This document shows positions 14,065 through 26,429 of a stretch of 64,000 nucleotides of DNA, piece after piece. Below the pieces are notes generated by a model, which was not told the origin of the DNA, did not search any database, and worked only from the letters and a program-made list of their open reading frames with translations. Source of the stretch: Sitta carolinensis (taxonomy: Eukaryota > Chordata > Aves > Passeriformes > Sittidae); assembly GCA_032173965.1 (NCBI GenBank), contig JAVUNC010000005.1, forward strand, positions 45,308,501 through 45,372,500. Reading direction: 5' to 3'. Both the position numbers and the translations under genes were made by a program. Position 1 is the first letter of the stretch; each line of letters starts with the position of its first letter.

Positions 14065-14392
14065 AGCACTGTTTAGGCTGGAGAAGTCTTGGGGAGGATC
14101 TCACAGTAAGTATACAATGGGAGGGTGTAGAGAAGGCAAAGCCAAACTCTTCTCAGTGGTGCCCTGTGGCAGGACAAGAGACAACAGAAATGAAGTTCAA
14201 CACACGAAATTCCATCTGGAAATAAGAAAACACTTTTTTTACTATAAAGGTTATGGAACACTTGATTGGGATGGCCCAAGATGCAGAGTGTCCATTCCTG
14301 GAGGTACTCAAAATCTGACTGGGCAACCTCTTCTAGCTGACCTCTGCAGATGATCTGCTGAGGTTCCTTCCAACATCAACTCTTCTGTGATA
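14065..14392 (+). mobile_element. CR1 LINE 3' fragment, diverged
   Basis: A diverged CR1 3' end in plus orientation. Key matches are GGCTGGAGAAG near the start, TCTTCTCAGTGGTGCCCTGT with GGCAGGACAAGAGACAACAG, the block around 14283-14340 (TCCTGGAGGTACTCAAAA, ACTGGGCAACCT, AGCTGACC), and the end GGTTCCTTCCAACATCAACT followed by TCTGTGAT. It is shorter and more decayed than the copy at 4.5-5.1 kb and non-functional. Confidence 0.9.
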
Positions 14393-15483
14393 CACATTAA
14401 ATTTACCTGAAGATGTATTAATTTTTTTACTAAGCGGTCCACCTCTTGATGTCATGCATGAAAGTACATATAACAGAAAATGCGTCTGTAATATTTTTTC
14501 TTCAAATCCAAAAAATTAAAATTCTCATCTTCAACTACTGGGAGCTACATCTAAAAAATCAATCTAGACACCAATAAGCAGATTGAATCCAGAGTAAATC
14601 ACATATTATAGTGATGGAGTAAATATACCCAGTCAATCCAAACCAACAAGGTTCTTTCCTTCTAACACATGGGAGGCAGGTGAACCTAACGTTCCAAGCT
14701 ACACACACTTCCTAAGAAACTTGGAACTAGGATGCATTAAAAACATCTCCACTTTTGGCAGTCCTCGAGAGGCATGTAAAAGATACACTGAACTGCAGCA
14801 CTGCCATAAAGTCCTCCCATTAATCACTGGGATAAGAATAATGAGACTGGTCAAAAGTTGATCAAATAACTTGTTCCAAAGTAAGACCACAATACACAAC
14901 TACCCAAAAAACTTGCAACATCCCTCTTTCTTTTCTCCTGAAAATCTAAATGTCTGTAGTCCAGATAGCAAGACAATTTGAACAATTTCATCTTTTCAGA
15001 GCGTTTGTGGCAATGTAAATAATGGACTGACTGAGACAACAGAAGCTCTATCCCACTAAATGATAACTAATTTTCAGAGGCTGAAGGAACTTCTAGGTAT
15101 CAGAACTACTTTACAATGAAGTTCTTTGTGAAGAATGCCACCTTTAACAATGACAGACTGCAGTGGAAAACAAAGGGAACATGCAATCATCTCTATCAAC
15201 TCATAATGAAGAAAGTAACAGATAAAGAAAGTCACTAAATCAGTACACCTTAAATTAGCTGATGAGAAAATAACACTATCATAGAGAAAGAGAGGAGAAA
15301 ATTACTTTTGTCCAACAGTCTTGCTGCTTGAGAATCTAAGTAACAGTAACAAGTAGTGAATTGATCACAATCAATTCTTTGGCCAAGCTTCAACACCAGA
15401 AACACTTGCAGCTGTGGATATTGTTGCCAGAAAGGACAGAATGTTTATGTTGAGAATGTAACTGTGAAGACTTTCAGAATATA
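14393..15483. other. Intronic spacer between two CR1 fragments
   Basis: AT-rich sequence with no recognisable gene, RNA or repeat between two CR1 copies in opposite orientation. Confidence 0.65.
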
Positions 15484-16095
15484 TGAAATGGACCTTTGGA
15501 ATCATCTAATTCAATCACTTTCTCTGAGATGGGAAAATTTCAAAGCTGGGACTGATTTTGAGGTTAGTTCAGTTTGCTTGGGGAATTGTGCAGTCAAGTT
15601 TTAAGTCTCTTCATTCATGGATATTTCACCATCTCTCTTGCCAATCTCTTGCAGAGCTTGATTACCCTCCCTGTTATTTTTATCCATAACATCCAATCAT
15701 AAGTTTTCTTTTTAACACCAAAAGAAGTAGTTTAGTTGAGGACACCTTAATGAGATCCTGTTTAATGCTCTTTTCTTCTGTCAGAACAAACAGCTCTTTC
15801 AACTTCTTGTATGCCAGTGCTCCAGCCTCTTAATGACCTTTCTGTGTTTCTCTCTTCTGGATTTTCCCCAGTTTGTTTGTGTTGACTATAATGAAGTCCA
15901 AAACTGTACAAGTCTTTGAACAGAGGTGAACATGTACTTCCCTCGACTTGCTGGCCATGTTCTCTGTTGACATTCTGTGTAGCAAGGGCACATTGTTGTG
16001 TTCTCATCACAGATGGCAGACAGGTTAGCCAGCTACAAATTAGCCTTGGTAAATCCAGGTTGATTCCTTCATTCACCCTCTTACCCTTTATGTAC
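15484..16095 (-). mobile_element. CR1 LINE fragment, minus orientation
   Basis: Reverse-oriented, diverged CR1 3' part. Read on the plus strand it starts with GGACCTTTGGAATCATCTAA (the complement of the CR1 3' end), then a decayed TTGCTTGGGGAATTGTGCAG region, the TGCCAGTGCTCCAGCCTCTT block near 15811, then TTCCCTCGACTTGCTGGCCA near 15937 and AGCAAGGGCACATTGTTG near 15980, all typical of antisense CR1 ORF2/3' sequence. Frames across it are broken. The orientation matches ANKS1B transcription. Confidence 0.85.
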
Positions 16096-19000
16096 TTGGA
16101 TATGCTGTCATGAAGAAAACACACATACCCTGACGGGGCTGAAGATATTAAAAAAATTGAAAATTATTCAAGAAAGAAACAATCATTTTACATTCTTTAT
16201 TGTATACACGTTTAATAAAAGTCCATGATTATAATGGCTGTCTTTCAAATCTTGATCTTAACGTCCTCATTCAGAGACTGAAGCCTAGACATTGCCCATC
16301 AATTCACTACCATGAAACCTTTTGAGTTTCCCAGTTCTCTTCTAAAAAGGAGGGCATACCAAATTGTAAATAAACCCTACCTGGATAAAGCTGTAAGGTT
16401 ACTATGTTCCATGCTCTTTCTTCAGGTTCCCATGACCTGATTATTTTTTTAATTCATTTTAAAGTGTAGTTGCTTTTTTCTAAGGCCCAGAATCATGAAA
16501 AGCACAGTATGGGATAGGTAATATAGTTCTTTCTCCTCAGGTTATATAAGTTAAATACCTATGAACAAATAAACATACATTGCACTGCCAGAATTAGTCA
16601 GCACCTCAGCTAACACTCAGCAGAGTCATCTAAGAAAAGAACACTATGTAGCTCCTTAAATCTAGTCAGAAGGAAATTCTAAGATATATGTTTCTGAAAA
16701 AACCCTCCTGTTTCAAGGATAAGGTGTCTCAAGACTAAAAAGAAATGTCCTCCATTTACAACCCATAGATTGGAGGGCCTTTCAGAAATATAAGCAGCCA
16801 TCTCCTCTTCCCTAAGAAATCAGAAAAGCAGACTTCTTTCTTTTCAAGGTGCTCAGTGGTGGTGGAAAATCCTTAAAAAGGGAAATGAGAGCATTCGCCT
16901 GGGAAATACCCTGACCTCCAGTCCCTTAACTAGTGAATGACTGCATATTTTATATTTGCTTAATTCTAGATAAAATACAGAAACGATCATAATAAATCCT
17001 GACACAGGATTTGCAACAGAACATTTCAAGCATGAAAAAGAGCAAGGATTTCTCTCAGTAACAAGTCCCTATGATAAAGTCTACATTGAATTATGCAGAA
17101 GATTCTGCAAATAGCTTGTGTTTTTGATGACAGATAGTTTATTGAGTCAAACAAAAGTAAGAAATACAGGGTTTGTGGCAAGATGTCCACAAAAAAAAAT
17201 ATATGGAGTAACATCAAAGAAAAATTAGGACATCTAAATTTTGCCTGCAGTAGCTTTCAAAAGTTATCCCAGAAATGTGCCATATTTTCATGATTAGCTT
17301 CTTTCTTGGATGTAAGACTGAGAGATTACTACAGATCAGAAAGGATAAAATAAATATTATCCTACACTCCATATGAACTTAAATCCTTACAGACCCAAAT
17401 AGCATTTAATTCCAGGTTCTACTACTCCTGGTCCTCCTTGCACAAAGTAAGAACAGATTCTTCCACAGCCAGCTTAGAAGAGAAGAGAGAACAGTCAAAA
17501 GACCTAGAATCCTTCAGCATTAAGGTTGGCTGTTACCAAATGAATAGAAAAAGTGAATGGAAGTGAACTTCATTTAGTTGTATAGATTTTAGCTGTGAAA
17601 AGAGCAGTAGGCATACTCACAAAAGAGTACGAGTGTGCTGTGAGAGCATATGAGATAAAGCTGGGAAAAGGTATGGGAGCTGTATTAATGTAGAATTCAT
17701 AGAATTAAGGTCTAAGACATTTGCCTTATGGGATTAAAGGGTTAAAGCAACAGGTATTCTCATTGCTAACAGCCTAGTCTGTCAGAGTTCAAATTTACCA
17801 ATTATCCTGAAGCCAGCTGACCGTACTATTCCATTCTAAATTTAATAGTCTTGAGAAAATGTTATCTTTCTAAACTAAAATGATTTGAAAAACACAGGGT
17901 AAACCACTATCAAGTAAGATATCCACTTAGGCACACACACATCTTTCACTCTCACTGAACAGTCTCCCTGCTTTTACTATCTCACACTATATACTTGCTC
18001 CTGAGGGGCAGCTACAGCTTTAAAGAAGGCATTTCAGTATCAATTCCAGCTTTAATCTTTTTCTCCTACTTTATTTTCTCCCATGATAAATAAGAAGCAT
18101 TGGTAGAAGCTTCCATTATCCAGATGCATATGCCTACAGAAATATGAAATTTTTCAGATTTATTAAATTCTTGCTTTATCTTGAATTCTGCAATTTCCAA
18201 TCAACTAATTTTAAAGTCTTTGCCCATAAGTTAATGGATAGTCTTACACCATTATCTTTAATACAGATTAAAATTGAAGTTCAGTTGAAAAAACCCTTAA
18301 AAATAGGATTTTAGGGCAAAAGATTAAGATAAATAGAGAACTACTTCACACTAAAACTTGGTCTGATATTATATTAATAATATAATGAGATTATAAGCAT
18401 TAATTATTCATACAGGACCTCATCAGATCTTAAACAAAAAGTTTTGAATAGTTGATCTATTAATTTTTAAAAATAATTATCATTTCAAACCATCTTGAGA
18501 ATTTTGTTCAATTTTAAGTCTAGCAAAGAACAACAGCTTGGATTTACTTTGACCACAACTGTCCCACTTTGGAAGGAAACCCTCACATACAGAAGATTTT
18601 TGGGTGATGGGTAACGCTAGATCCATTTAAATTAAGCCTTAATGTATTTGATTAACCCATTATCAGTCAACTGTATGATGTTTCACTGACATTGCTTCTT
18701 GTAATTTCTAATACACTGTCTATTATGCTTTCTGGGAATTTTCAATCATGCACTTCACTAAAGATATTCATAAACACCTGAATAGGAAATAATTTAATAC
18801 ACCTGCCATGGGACAATGTAACACAAAACTAATGCATGATGTGCTCATTCCAACTGTTTCAATATCATACTCTTCTCAGAACAGCAGTGCAATACTCTGA
18901 GGATGTCCTCAGGTCCCTTTTGACTTCAGTGTCCTTGGTAATGTACTGAAAGGGAACCATCTCTTTGAAGATCGTAGAAGTATTTTATTTCTCAGGTATG

Positions 19001-21327
19001 GCCTCTCAAGGATCGCCATCTGAAGGTGGTTTTTTAGATTCACTGCAAATTGCATCTTCAAGATGCAAGGACAAAGAGGATGGTTCTCACAGATCCAGTA
19101 TAAAACATAAAGATCTATTTCAAAACCTGGGCACCTAGATAAAAAGCTTAAGATACTCATAAACACTTTGGATGCTGCAAATAGTCACTAATTTTCACTA
19201 CAGTGAAAACCAGATTATCACTAGGTTTGATAAAACTTCTGAAAATGAATCGACAATCTTGTACGCATGGCATAATTTTACTGAGCAAAAGCAGCACACA
19301 TTAGACCAGCTATCTTCCTTCTAGCATGAGAAAATATTCACCAATCTGAGGATCTTCTTTAATATCAAATTATTTTTAAAATTATCGAAAATATGTCACA
19401 ACTTAGTGTCTTAATACATCATTTAAGTAAAAAATATTAGTGTTATTTGAGATGCCAAGAATAAATCCCAGTGTATAGTGCTAGATCAGCTACATGTTCA
19501 GGTAACAGATTTTGCTCCAACTACCTGCAGGTGCTAACAGATTAGAACTCACCTGTGTGTTTAAAAACAAAATGAACCAGGCACCAGGATGTGTCCAGGC
19601 CACCAGCTGTATCAAAGACACTATTTTTATTACAGATATCAGAGAAGAGGAACACAAATACCAAGATGCACCTACTGAAAGTTGAATGGAACTGAATAAC
19701 AAAATGCAGACATCTGAAGAACTCTAAACAGACTCTGAATGAATACGAATCACTAGCCCGTACAAGAGAGGTGATAAGAAATTACAATTTTGGCACACAC
19801 TTCTTTTGTCATCTTGAGAAAAATTTGAGATAAACTGTTGGGAACTTTTCTATTAGTGTTGCTTGACAATACTGTAAGGTATTGTATTGTAAACTGGGAT
19901 TAGGAGTATTCTTACCATATGTTGCTAGAGAATTTAGGTTCCCAGAGCTTTCTTGAGATCTCTCAATTCTTTTGAGAGTATAAAAAGAATTATATGCATA
20001 AAGTGGTTATCTAAAGAGTCTGATACCAATTTCTTCATACTCAGTATCTTCTTTACATATTTTGTCTTTAAAATTTTCTTTTTCTTCTTAAAAATATTCT
20101 TGACTTATTAAAATATTTGTGTTTAACCCATTCCTGCAGATTATCAAGATTTTACTATAGTCTAATCCTGTTTTATAAAATATTTTGCAATAGTTTCCAG
20201 TTTTTCAGTATCTGTCAATTTGACTAAGGCAATTTTAGTTTCTTCCTCAAAAACAAAAATACTCAGCAGAAATAAACTTTGGCATATCTCTAAGTGAGAA
20301 TTTATTTCAAGACACTGAACAAAGGAAAGAAAAAAGTTAGAGGAATATGGGAGCTCTCAGACCAGACTTTGTTGAGATTAGCTCAGGATTCAGCCACATT
20401 TAAATACATCTTCCTCTTTGTTTTACTGTTAGAGTAGCCCTCTGGCTACTAACATTAAAATTAATAAGCTATCATTTATAGTCTCTATGTTTAAAGTCTC
20501 TTATCTAGTAACACTTTAATCCATGACACTGAACATTCATGTTCAAGATAATGCAATGTTTGGGTTTTTTCCAACATTAAGGTTTTAAGAATCGCAGTAT
20601 CATTTGATTTTCTTAAATCTGATTGTATATTTAAAATAAAAATGCTGCATATTCTCCATTCCTTTCATTATCTAATTTTATAATTCTCTTTTAAGATGGA
20701 ACTTAGTTTTACATAAATTATCATTCATTCATTATTCATGCTTTCTGCTCAGTTTCTAGATAATTATTTTTTCTTCATATTCCAAGTTAAATGATAGTAA
20801 ACTATTATATTAGACTTAGAGAAAGCAATATTTATCATCATATTTTTGTTTTCTGAAAACTATACCAAGGGATGAGTTCAATTCTTCATAGCTTTCTTTA
20901 AAGAAGAATTCTCAGATATGTAAAAAATTTCCAAGCTAATATTCTTCATAAAATAAAACACCCATCATATATAAAAAAAAATTACTTATGTAGCACATAT
21001 TCTGAAATTTGCATTTTTGGGTGGAGAAATTTTACCTGGTCTTCTCCCATTGTTCATCAGTCAAATACTCTGAGAATGTATCTTTCATGGAAAGGAAAGA
21101 CTTATAAAAGTGTTGAATTCTGAAACTATTTCTCTACTTGGAACATGTTACCCATGCCGAAGTTCTAGTGCAATACAAAGTACCTGCATAATGCATATAT
21201 GATGGATGTGAGCAAAACAGTTTTTCATGGCACAGAGGAATTCTCCCATTCACTCTGCAGAGTAACTAATCAAACCAATAAAATTAGCTTCACTTACTGA
21301 AGGACTTATTTTTTCCTTTTAGATATA

Positions 21328-21343
21328 TGTATGTATACATACA
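21328..21343. repeat. 16-bp perfect palindrome in TA/TG/CA tract
   Basis: TGTATGTATACATACA is its own reverse complement and sits in a short ATAT/ACAC microsatellite (about 21322-21347). Probably a simple-sequence by-product. Confidence 0.9.
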
Positions 21344-24300
21344 CACAAATAAATGCCCTTTTCTCCCCTTTTCAACCAAAAACCGTTTGATTCCAACTTT
21401 TCAAGCATTTTCATGCATGATATTATTTTGAAAAGTCACTTAAATTCAAGATTTCTAAAACTATTTCCATACTACTTGACTGTAGCATTCCCTTCATTGT
21501 ACTATAATAATCAGATTTTCTTTTATAAACAAGAAGATCCTTGAGTGTACTATTTACACACCAGTGCACTCTAAGACTGTTCATCCTACCATGCAGAATT
21601 AAATAAATCACCACCTTCTGTACAAACGATGTTAAAAAGCTACTGCCCATCAGTAAAATGCAGACTCAGGTATGTTCTTTCTCTGACTAACTTTCCTTCT
21701 TTATGGATGGTGAATTTTGCAAGTGGTCTAGAAACAATGCCTACTATGCATTACCTCCACTCCGCAAAGTAAAATCACGTATTACTTCATTTATAATTAA
21801 ACTGCTTTGTTTAAGCTGAAATTTCACGTCAGACTTCTAAGAAAGGAGCTCCAGAGTAGAAGAAGAAAACAGGGATGAAGGAAAGATATATGAATTAGCA
21901 TATGAAGGGAAAGTCACAGGAAATTAAAATTAAATGAAATGAGAAGACAGAAAAGAGACCCAACTCATACAGGTAAGATATGATATTTGGGGAGGGGGGT
22001 GTTGAAATAACTTAAACAGCTGAGGAAAAGACTGGCAGCATTAGCCTCCCAAGGGTAAAATGAAGAGCTGTGAAAGGACACAAAAAAACCCACAGGATAT
22101 TTGAAATAAAGGCTAAAGCTAAGAAGAGAGTTGGACAGACTAGAAGAGCTGAACTTTCATCAAGTGACCAGAAACACTTGTTAGACACTCTTCCAGAACA
22201 CATTTTCCTAAAGTGAATTCCATGATAACTGGACATTGACTGCAAATGTCAGCAACACTTTTAACAAGATAATAATGCACATGACCACTGGCTACCTGCA
22301 CCAAGAACTCTAGTCAAGCACACAGAGTTCTGTGCAGCACATCCTGAAGTGCCATTTCTCATTGACCTGCATCAGGTTCATCTAGTTAGTGGCTTACAAG
22401 CTTCGTAAGGCCAAAAGATTACTTTTTTGGCCATGAATACTCAGGGTCTTAGCCCCATGAGCTGCTATCATGCAGCTGGGCAGTTGTGATGTAAAAATTG
22501 AACAGGCCTAATGCATCTGAGTGTTGATACCACAAACATGATGGAATTCCTAGTTTATCACTGCTTTTTTACAAAAGAAAAGGAAATTACATATATTTAT
22601 ATAATTATGTAAAAATATTTTAAGAAATCACACTGAAAAGTCAAAAAATAGCACTGTACCAACAGAACATGGGGAAAATGAATAAATTTGTATGCAGGGT
22701 AGTGCAGTATTGACCTAGACATGCAGACTTTTTGTACCATAGAGGTTTTCTGATAATACGTAAGTCTCTTAAATCTAACTTTGCAAGAATGACGGTCAAG
22801 CACGTAACTTTCAGAGTACCCACTTCAAAGTCTTAGTTTTAACTGCACAAGCATTATATGCAGTTGCCCTGCTAGTCAGAAGAAATTGTACTTCACACTT
22901 TTAAATGGTTTGTGATGACAAATATTCTGCAAAATCAGAAAGCAGGTTTTAGGTGTTTTGAACCAAGCATCTAAAATTACTCAATGATGTTGACCTTAGT
23001 GTCTCAGGGCTGCAAATATCCGTTTGTAAAGTGGAGTAATAATACCCTGTCATCAAACAAGGTTGTTTTTGAAAATAAATGCATTATACTCACAAAACTC
23101 TGCTGTGAAATAAGTGAGGAAAAGAATGCTCTTTACAGAAGCACCTGCAAGCTGTGCATGAAAGGCATAAGCTAAGAGTTACAATGAGGAAATAAAATAC
23201 TAAATAACAACTAAGAGAGCACCATCCCTTTGTGTGATTAAAGTGGAGTGAATTTTATCTGAAGAAAGCCATGTGGTAATGTACAACATTCAGTGATACA
23301 CACAATATGCCACCAACATGTAACAGTTCATGGGCAGACTATCTGCAGACAAACGTGTGTACACAGACATAGAACTGCCTGCAAAAGCCAGTTTGGATTT
23401 AATAGCAATACTTAGCCAACTGTATGCATTTATAATGCTCCTAAACCTAGCTGAAGTCTGGAGGAATTGTAGCCACATTTTCATGACACTGAATCTGAGC
23501 TCAGAAGTTCTGCTAAACCCAAGCTCGCTCTGGATCTAAGCTGGGTATCATTGCTCCACACACGTAAATCTAAAGAGAACAATCTACAGATTATTAGATG
23601 GTTCTGTTGATCCTGGCACAGATAATATCATTTACAGATAACATTGATGTGTGTTACCTCACCATGCTTTTCAGTACTTCAGGATCAAAGAGATCCTAAA
23701 TTTGCTCTCCCTACTTTCTATGACTTTGCCTAGACATAGGATCTTTAAGAAGGAGAGAAGATTTTGAAGTGGAGTGCTGCATATGACCTTGATCTCTGCA
23801 AGACAGCTTTTTTACTCATTAGCTGATCTATTTCTTTCTCAAGACAATTGCATACTGAGTGTAAAGGACTTCCTTTCTATACCTTCTCCTTGTATCTCTT
23901 CTAAATATGCTTATTCATGCTTATGTTTTAACTAACAAAATCATGTCACTGTGTTTTTTTATAAACCAGTAAATCAGCCATTCACTGTACTTTTCCTCAC
24001 TCTTTCTGCTTTTTCATTACTTTAATTATCTTATTCCAAAGAAGCCCCATTGTAAATCTGCAGCACGTTCTTTTGTTTACAATACATTATAAAAAAAGGC
24101 CCATCCAGCACAATCTAGCAATCTCAACAAAGACAATTAAATGTATGTGATCTAAAACTCTTCTCTTTACTGCCAGAAATCTCTAGTCATAGCTTTTTCT
24201 TTTTTCACTGTCATCTAAATTATCTCTGAAAACATTTCGGACACCCTCGTCTTCAGCTCTCTTTTCTGAAGTAGTTTATGCTCTTATCAGGTATTTCTGC

Positions 24301-24690
24301 ATAGGCTTTTATTTCTTCATGAATTTACATACAATCAGTCAAATCATACAACAATTCTTTAGGATACTTGCTATCCTTATTATTATGCTAAGTCTCAGTT
24401 CATAGAAAAGAGTATAAAATCCAAGCAGATTTTGACATTCTAAATAAAACATGCCTTCTTTATTTTACACTTGTCCTTTTTAATGCTGGATGGGATTATG
24501 GGTGACTTGTCCTGTTTTAGTCTAATCATACTTGCCATTGGCTCATCATCAGGAACTCCAGCTTTTTTCCTAAACAAAGACATAAGTTTCTCTCTTTTCA
24601 GATTATTTGTCACTGTATCCTTCCATCTTACTATTTTCAGTTCAATAGGCAACACATCCTAATCTGTGTTCTTGTATTATTTTGCTGTGG

Positions 24691-24881
24691 CAGGCAGAAG
24701 GGGGTGCAGAGATGTGATGAGAAAGGGATGAATGGAAAGGTAGATTAATGGTGATAGAGTCATTGGGGAGAGAGAGGCAGAGAAGGGGGGAACAGGCAAG
24801 GGGATCAGGTGGGCAGAGAAACTAAGAGAGAGGGATCAGAGGAAAGGAGAAGAAAGAAACTGAGATATTAAAGAAAGACCT
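24691..24881. repeat. Purine-rich (GA/GGA) tract, about 190 bases
   Basis: Strongly asymmetric sequence in which the plus strand is mostly G and A, with runs such as GGGGAGAGAGAGGCAGAG and GAAGGGGGGAACAGG. It begins sharply after normal AT-rich sequence. Such tracts can adopt triplex DNA and often mutate in length. No transposon body was recognised. Confidence 0.75.
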
Positions 24882-26380
24882 CTCTGCTCGAAATTGATAT
24901 ATTTCAATAATTTAATATTTTAATGAATGTATTTTTCTCCAACCAGTTCAGCTAGAAGTCATATATGAATAGTAATTACTTCAGCAGATGAAAATTATTG
25001 CACAAATATAAAACTTCACCAGAGACCTGAATGGATTGATGACACTCATCTGAAAAAGAATCAGTTTTAAATTCTGTTCACTGCCTAAACAAATCAAACC
25101 TATGACCAATACATGCATAACCGCACAGTTCTGCTAAGTCTATAAAACTATAGTCATAATACTCTGAGAAGTTCAAAGTCCTGTACTTCGAAGTCCATGC
25201 CATAGAGAAAACTGCAGGTCTACTTCAAACAGTGCTACCACTTCTGTACCTGCCATCACAGCACACTAACACATTTTCTACTCATTCAAAATGCTGTCAC
25301 ACAAAAACAGTTGAATTGAAAAGTGTGGTTCAGAAAGGTTTCAATATAGTACAAACAGAACACTCCCTTACTTTGGAACAAATTGCCTTTAGAATTCACT
25401 GAAGTATTTGACTTCCAAATTCTGAGTCTCTGGTAATTCCACTTTCCTGTGTGAAACTTAAACTAAGAATCATTCTGGAGTGCTGGGTTTTTGGGGTTTT
25501 TTTTGTGTTGACTTTTAAGTTTTTTAAACAGAAAAGAACAGAATGTGAAACTCAAGACTGCTGGATTATGATGGGAAGATTAAACTTAAAGTAACCCTGT
25601 ACCATCATTTTGTTTCCCAAGCAAGTGTCATGACCAATACTGCTTGTATGATTTGGATTTAAAATCTTTAATCTCTTTCAATATTTTTATGTAACTGTGT
25701 ATAATCTTTGGTCTGAGGAAACGTACATGCTGGGTAAACCAGTAATTACAGAACTCTTTTGGGATAAGACCAGAGGCTTGAACCTGAGTGTCCACATGAG
25801 AAGTGAATGCCAGGGTTATCAGCTTAACTGCTGTTTTGGGCTCTGTTATGCTTCATGCCATTTACGTGGTCAGAAACTTAGAGCACAACAAGTATCCTAA
25901 AAACTATCACAGTTCAACAAGAAAAGCTAGTATTTTTTCATTGAAGCTGTTTTTTGAAAAAATAATATTAAAAAATTATCCACTTTAATTTTACTACCAG
26001 CTGCTCTTCAGAGCTATGTGAAACATTCATGCACAACTACAGACATACAAACAGACACCTCTACTTTCTTGAAAAAAGAAGATATTGATTGGGAGGGAAG
26101 AGGACATGTACCTTTGACATCATCAAATCATTGATGCATGCCTCTAAGGAAAGGAACTTGGCTCTTTTCACTGAAGCATAGATCTATAAAATAGACACAT
26201 AACTATCTAACTGCGACTGATCTCGTTTCAAGATTTTTCAAGGTTTCCTATATAGGCAAGACGTAACTCAAATTTATTTGCAAAATGTCTTCAGTATGTT
26301 TTCTCCCATTTGCATTGTTTTCTGGAGGATGGTGATACTCAGCCCTGTCTCATTAGCATTGAAGTAACATCCCGTAATAG

Positions 26381-26429
26381 AAAAAAAAAAAAAAAAGAAA
26401 AAAAAAAAAAAAAAAAAAAAAGAAAAAAA
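26381..26429. repeat. Interrupted poly(A), about 49 bases
   Basis: Three A runs broken by single G residues. No recognisable element upstream to which it could be a tail. Confidence 0.95.

Noticed and set aside
15762..16124. 120-codon minus frame
   Set aside because: It falls inside an antisense CR1 fragment and is not in the reverse-transcriptase frame; residual repeat sequence.
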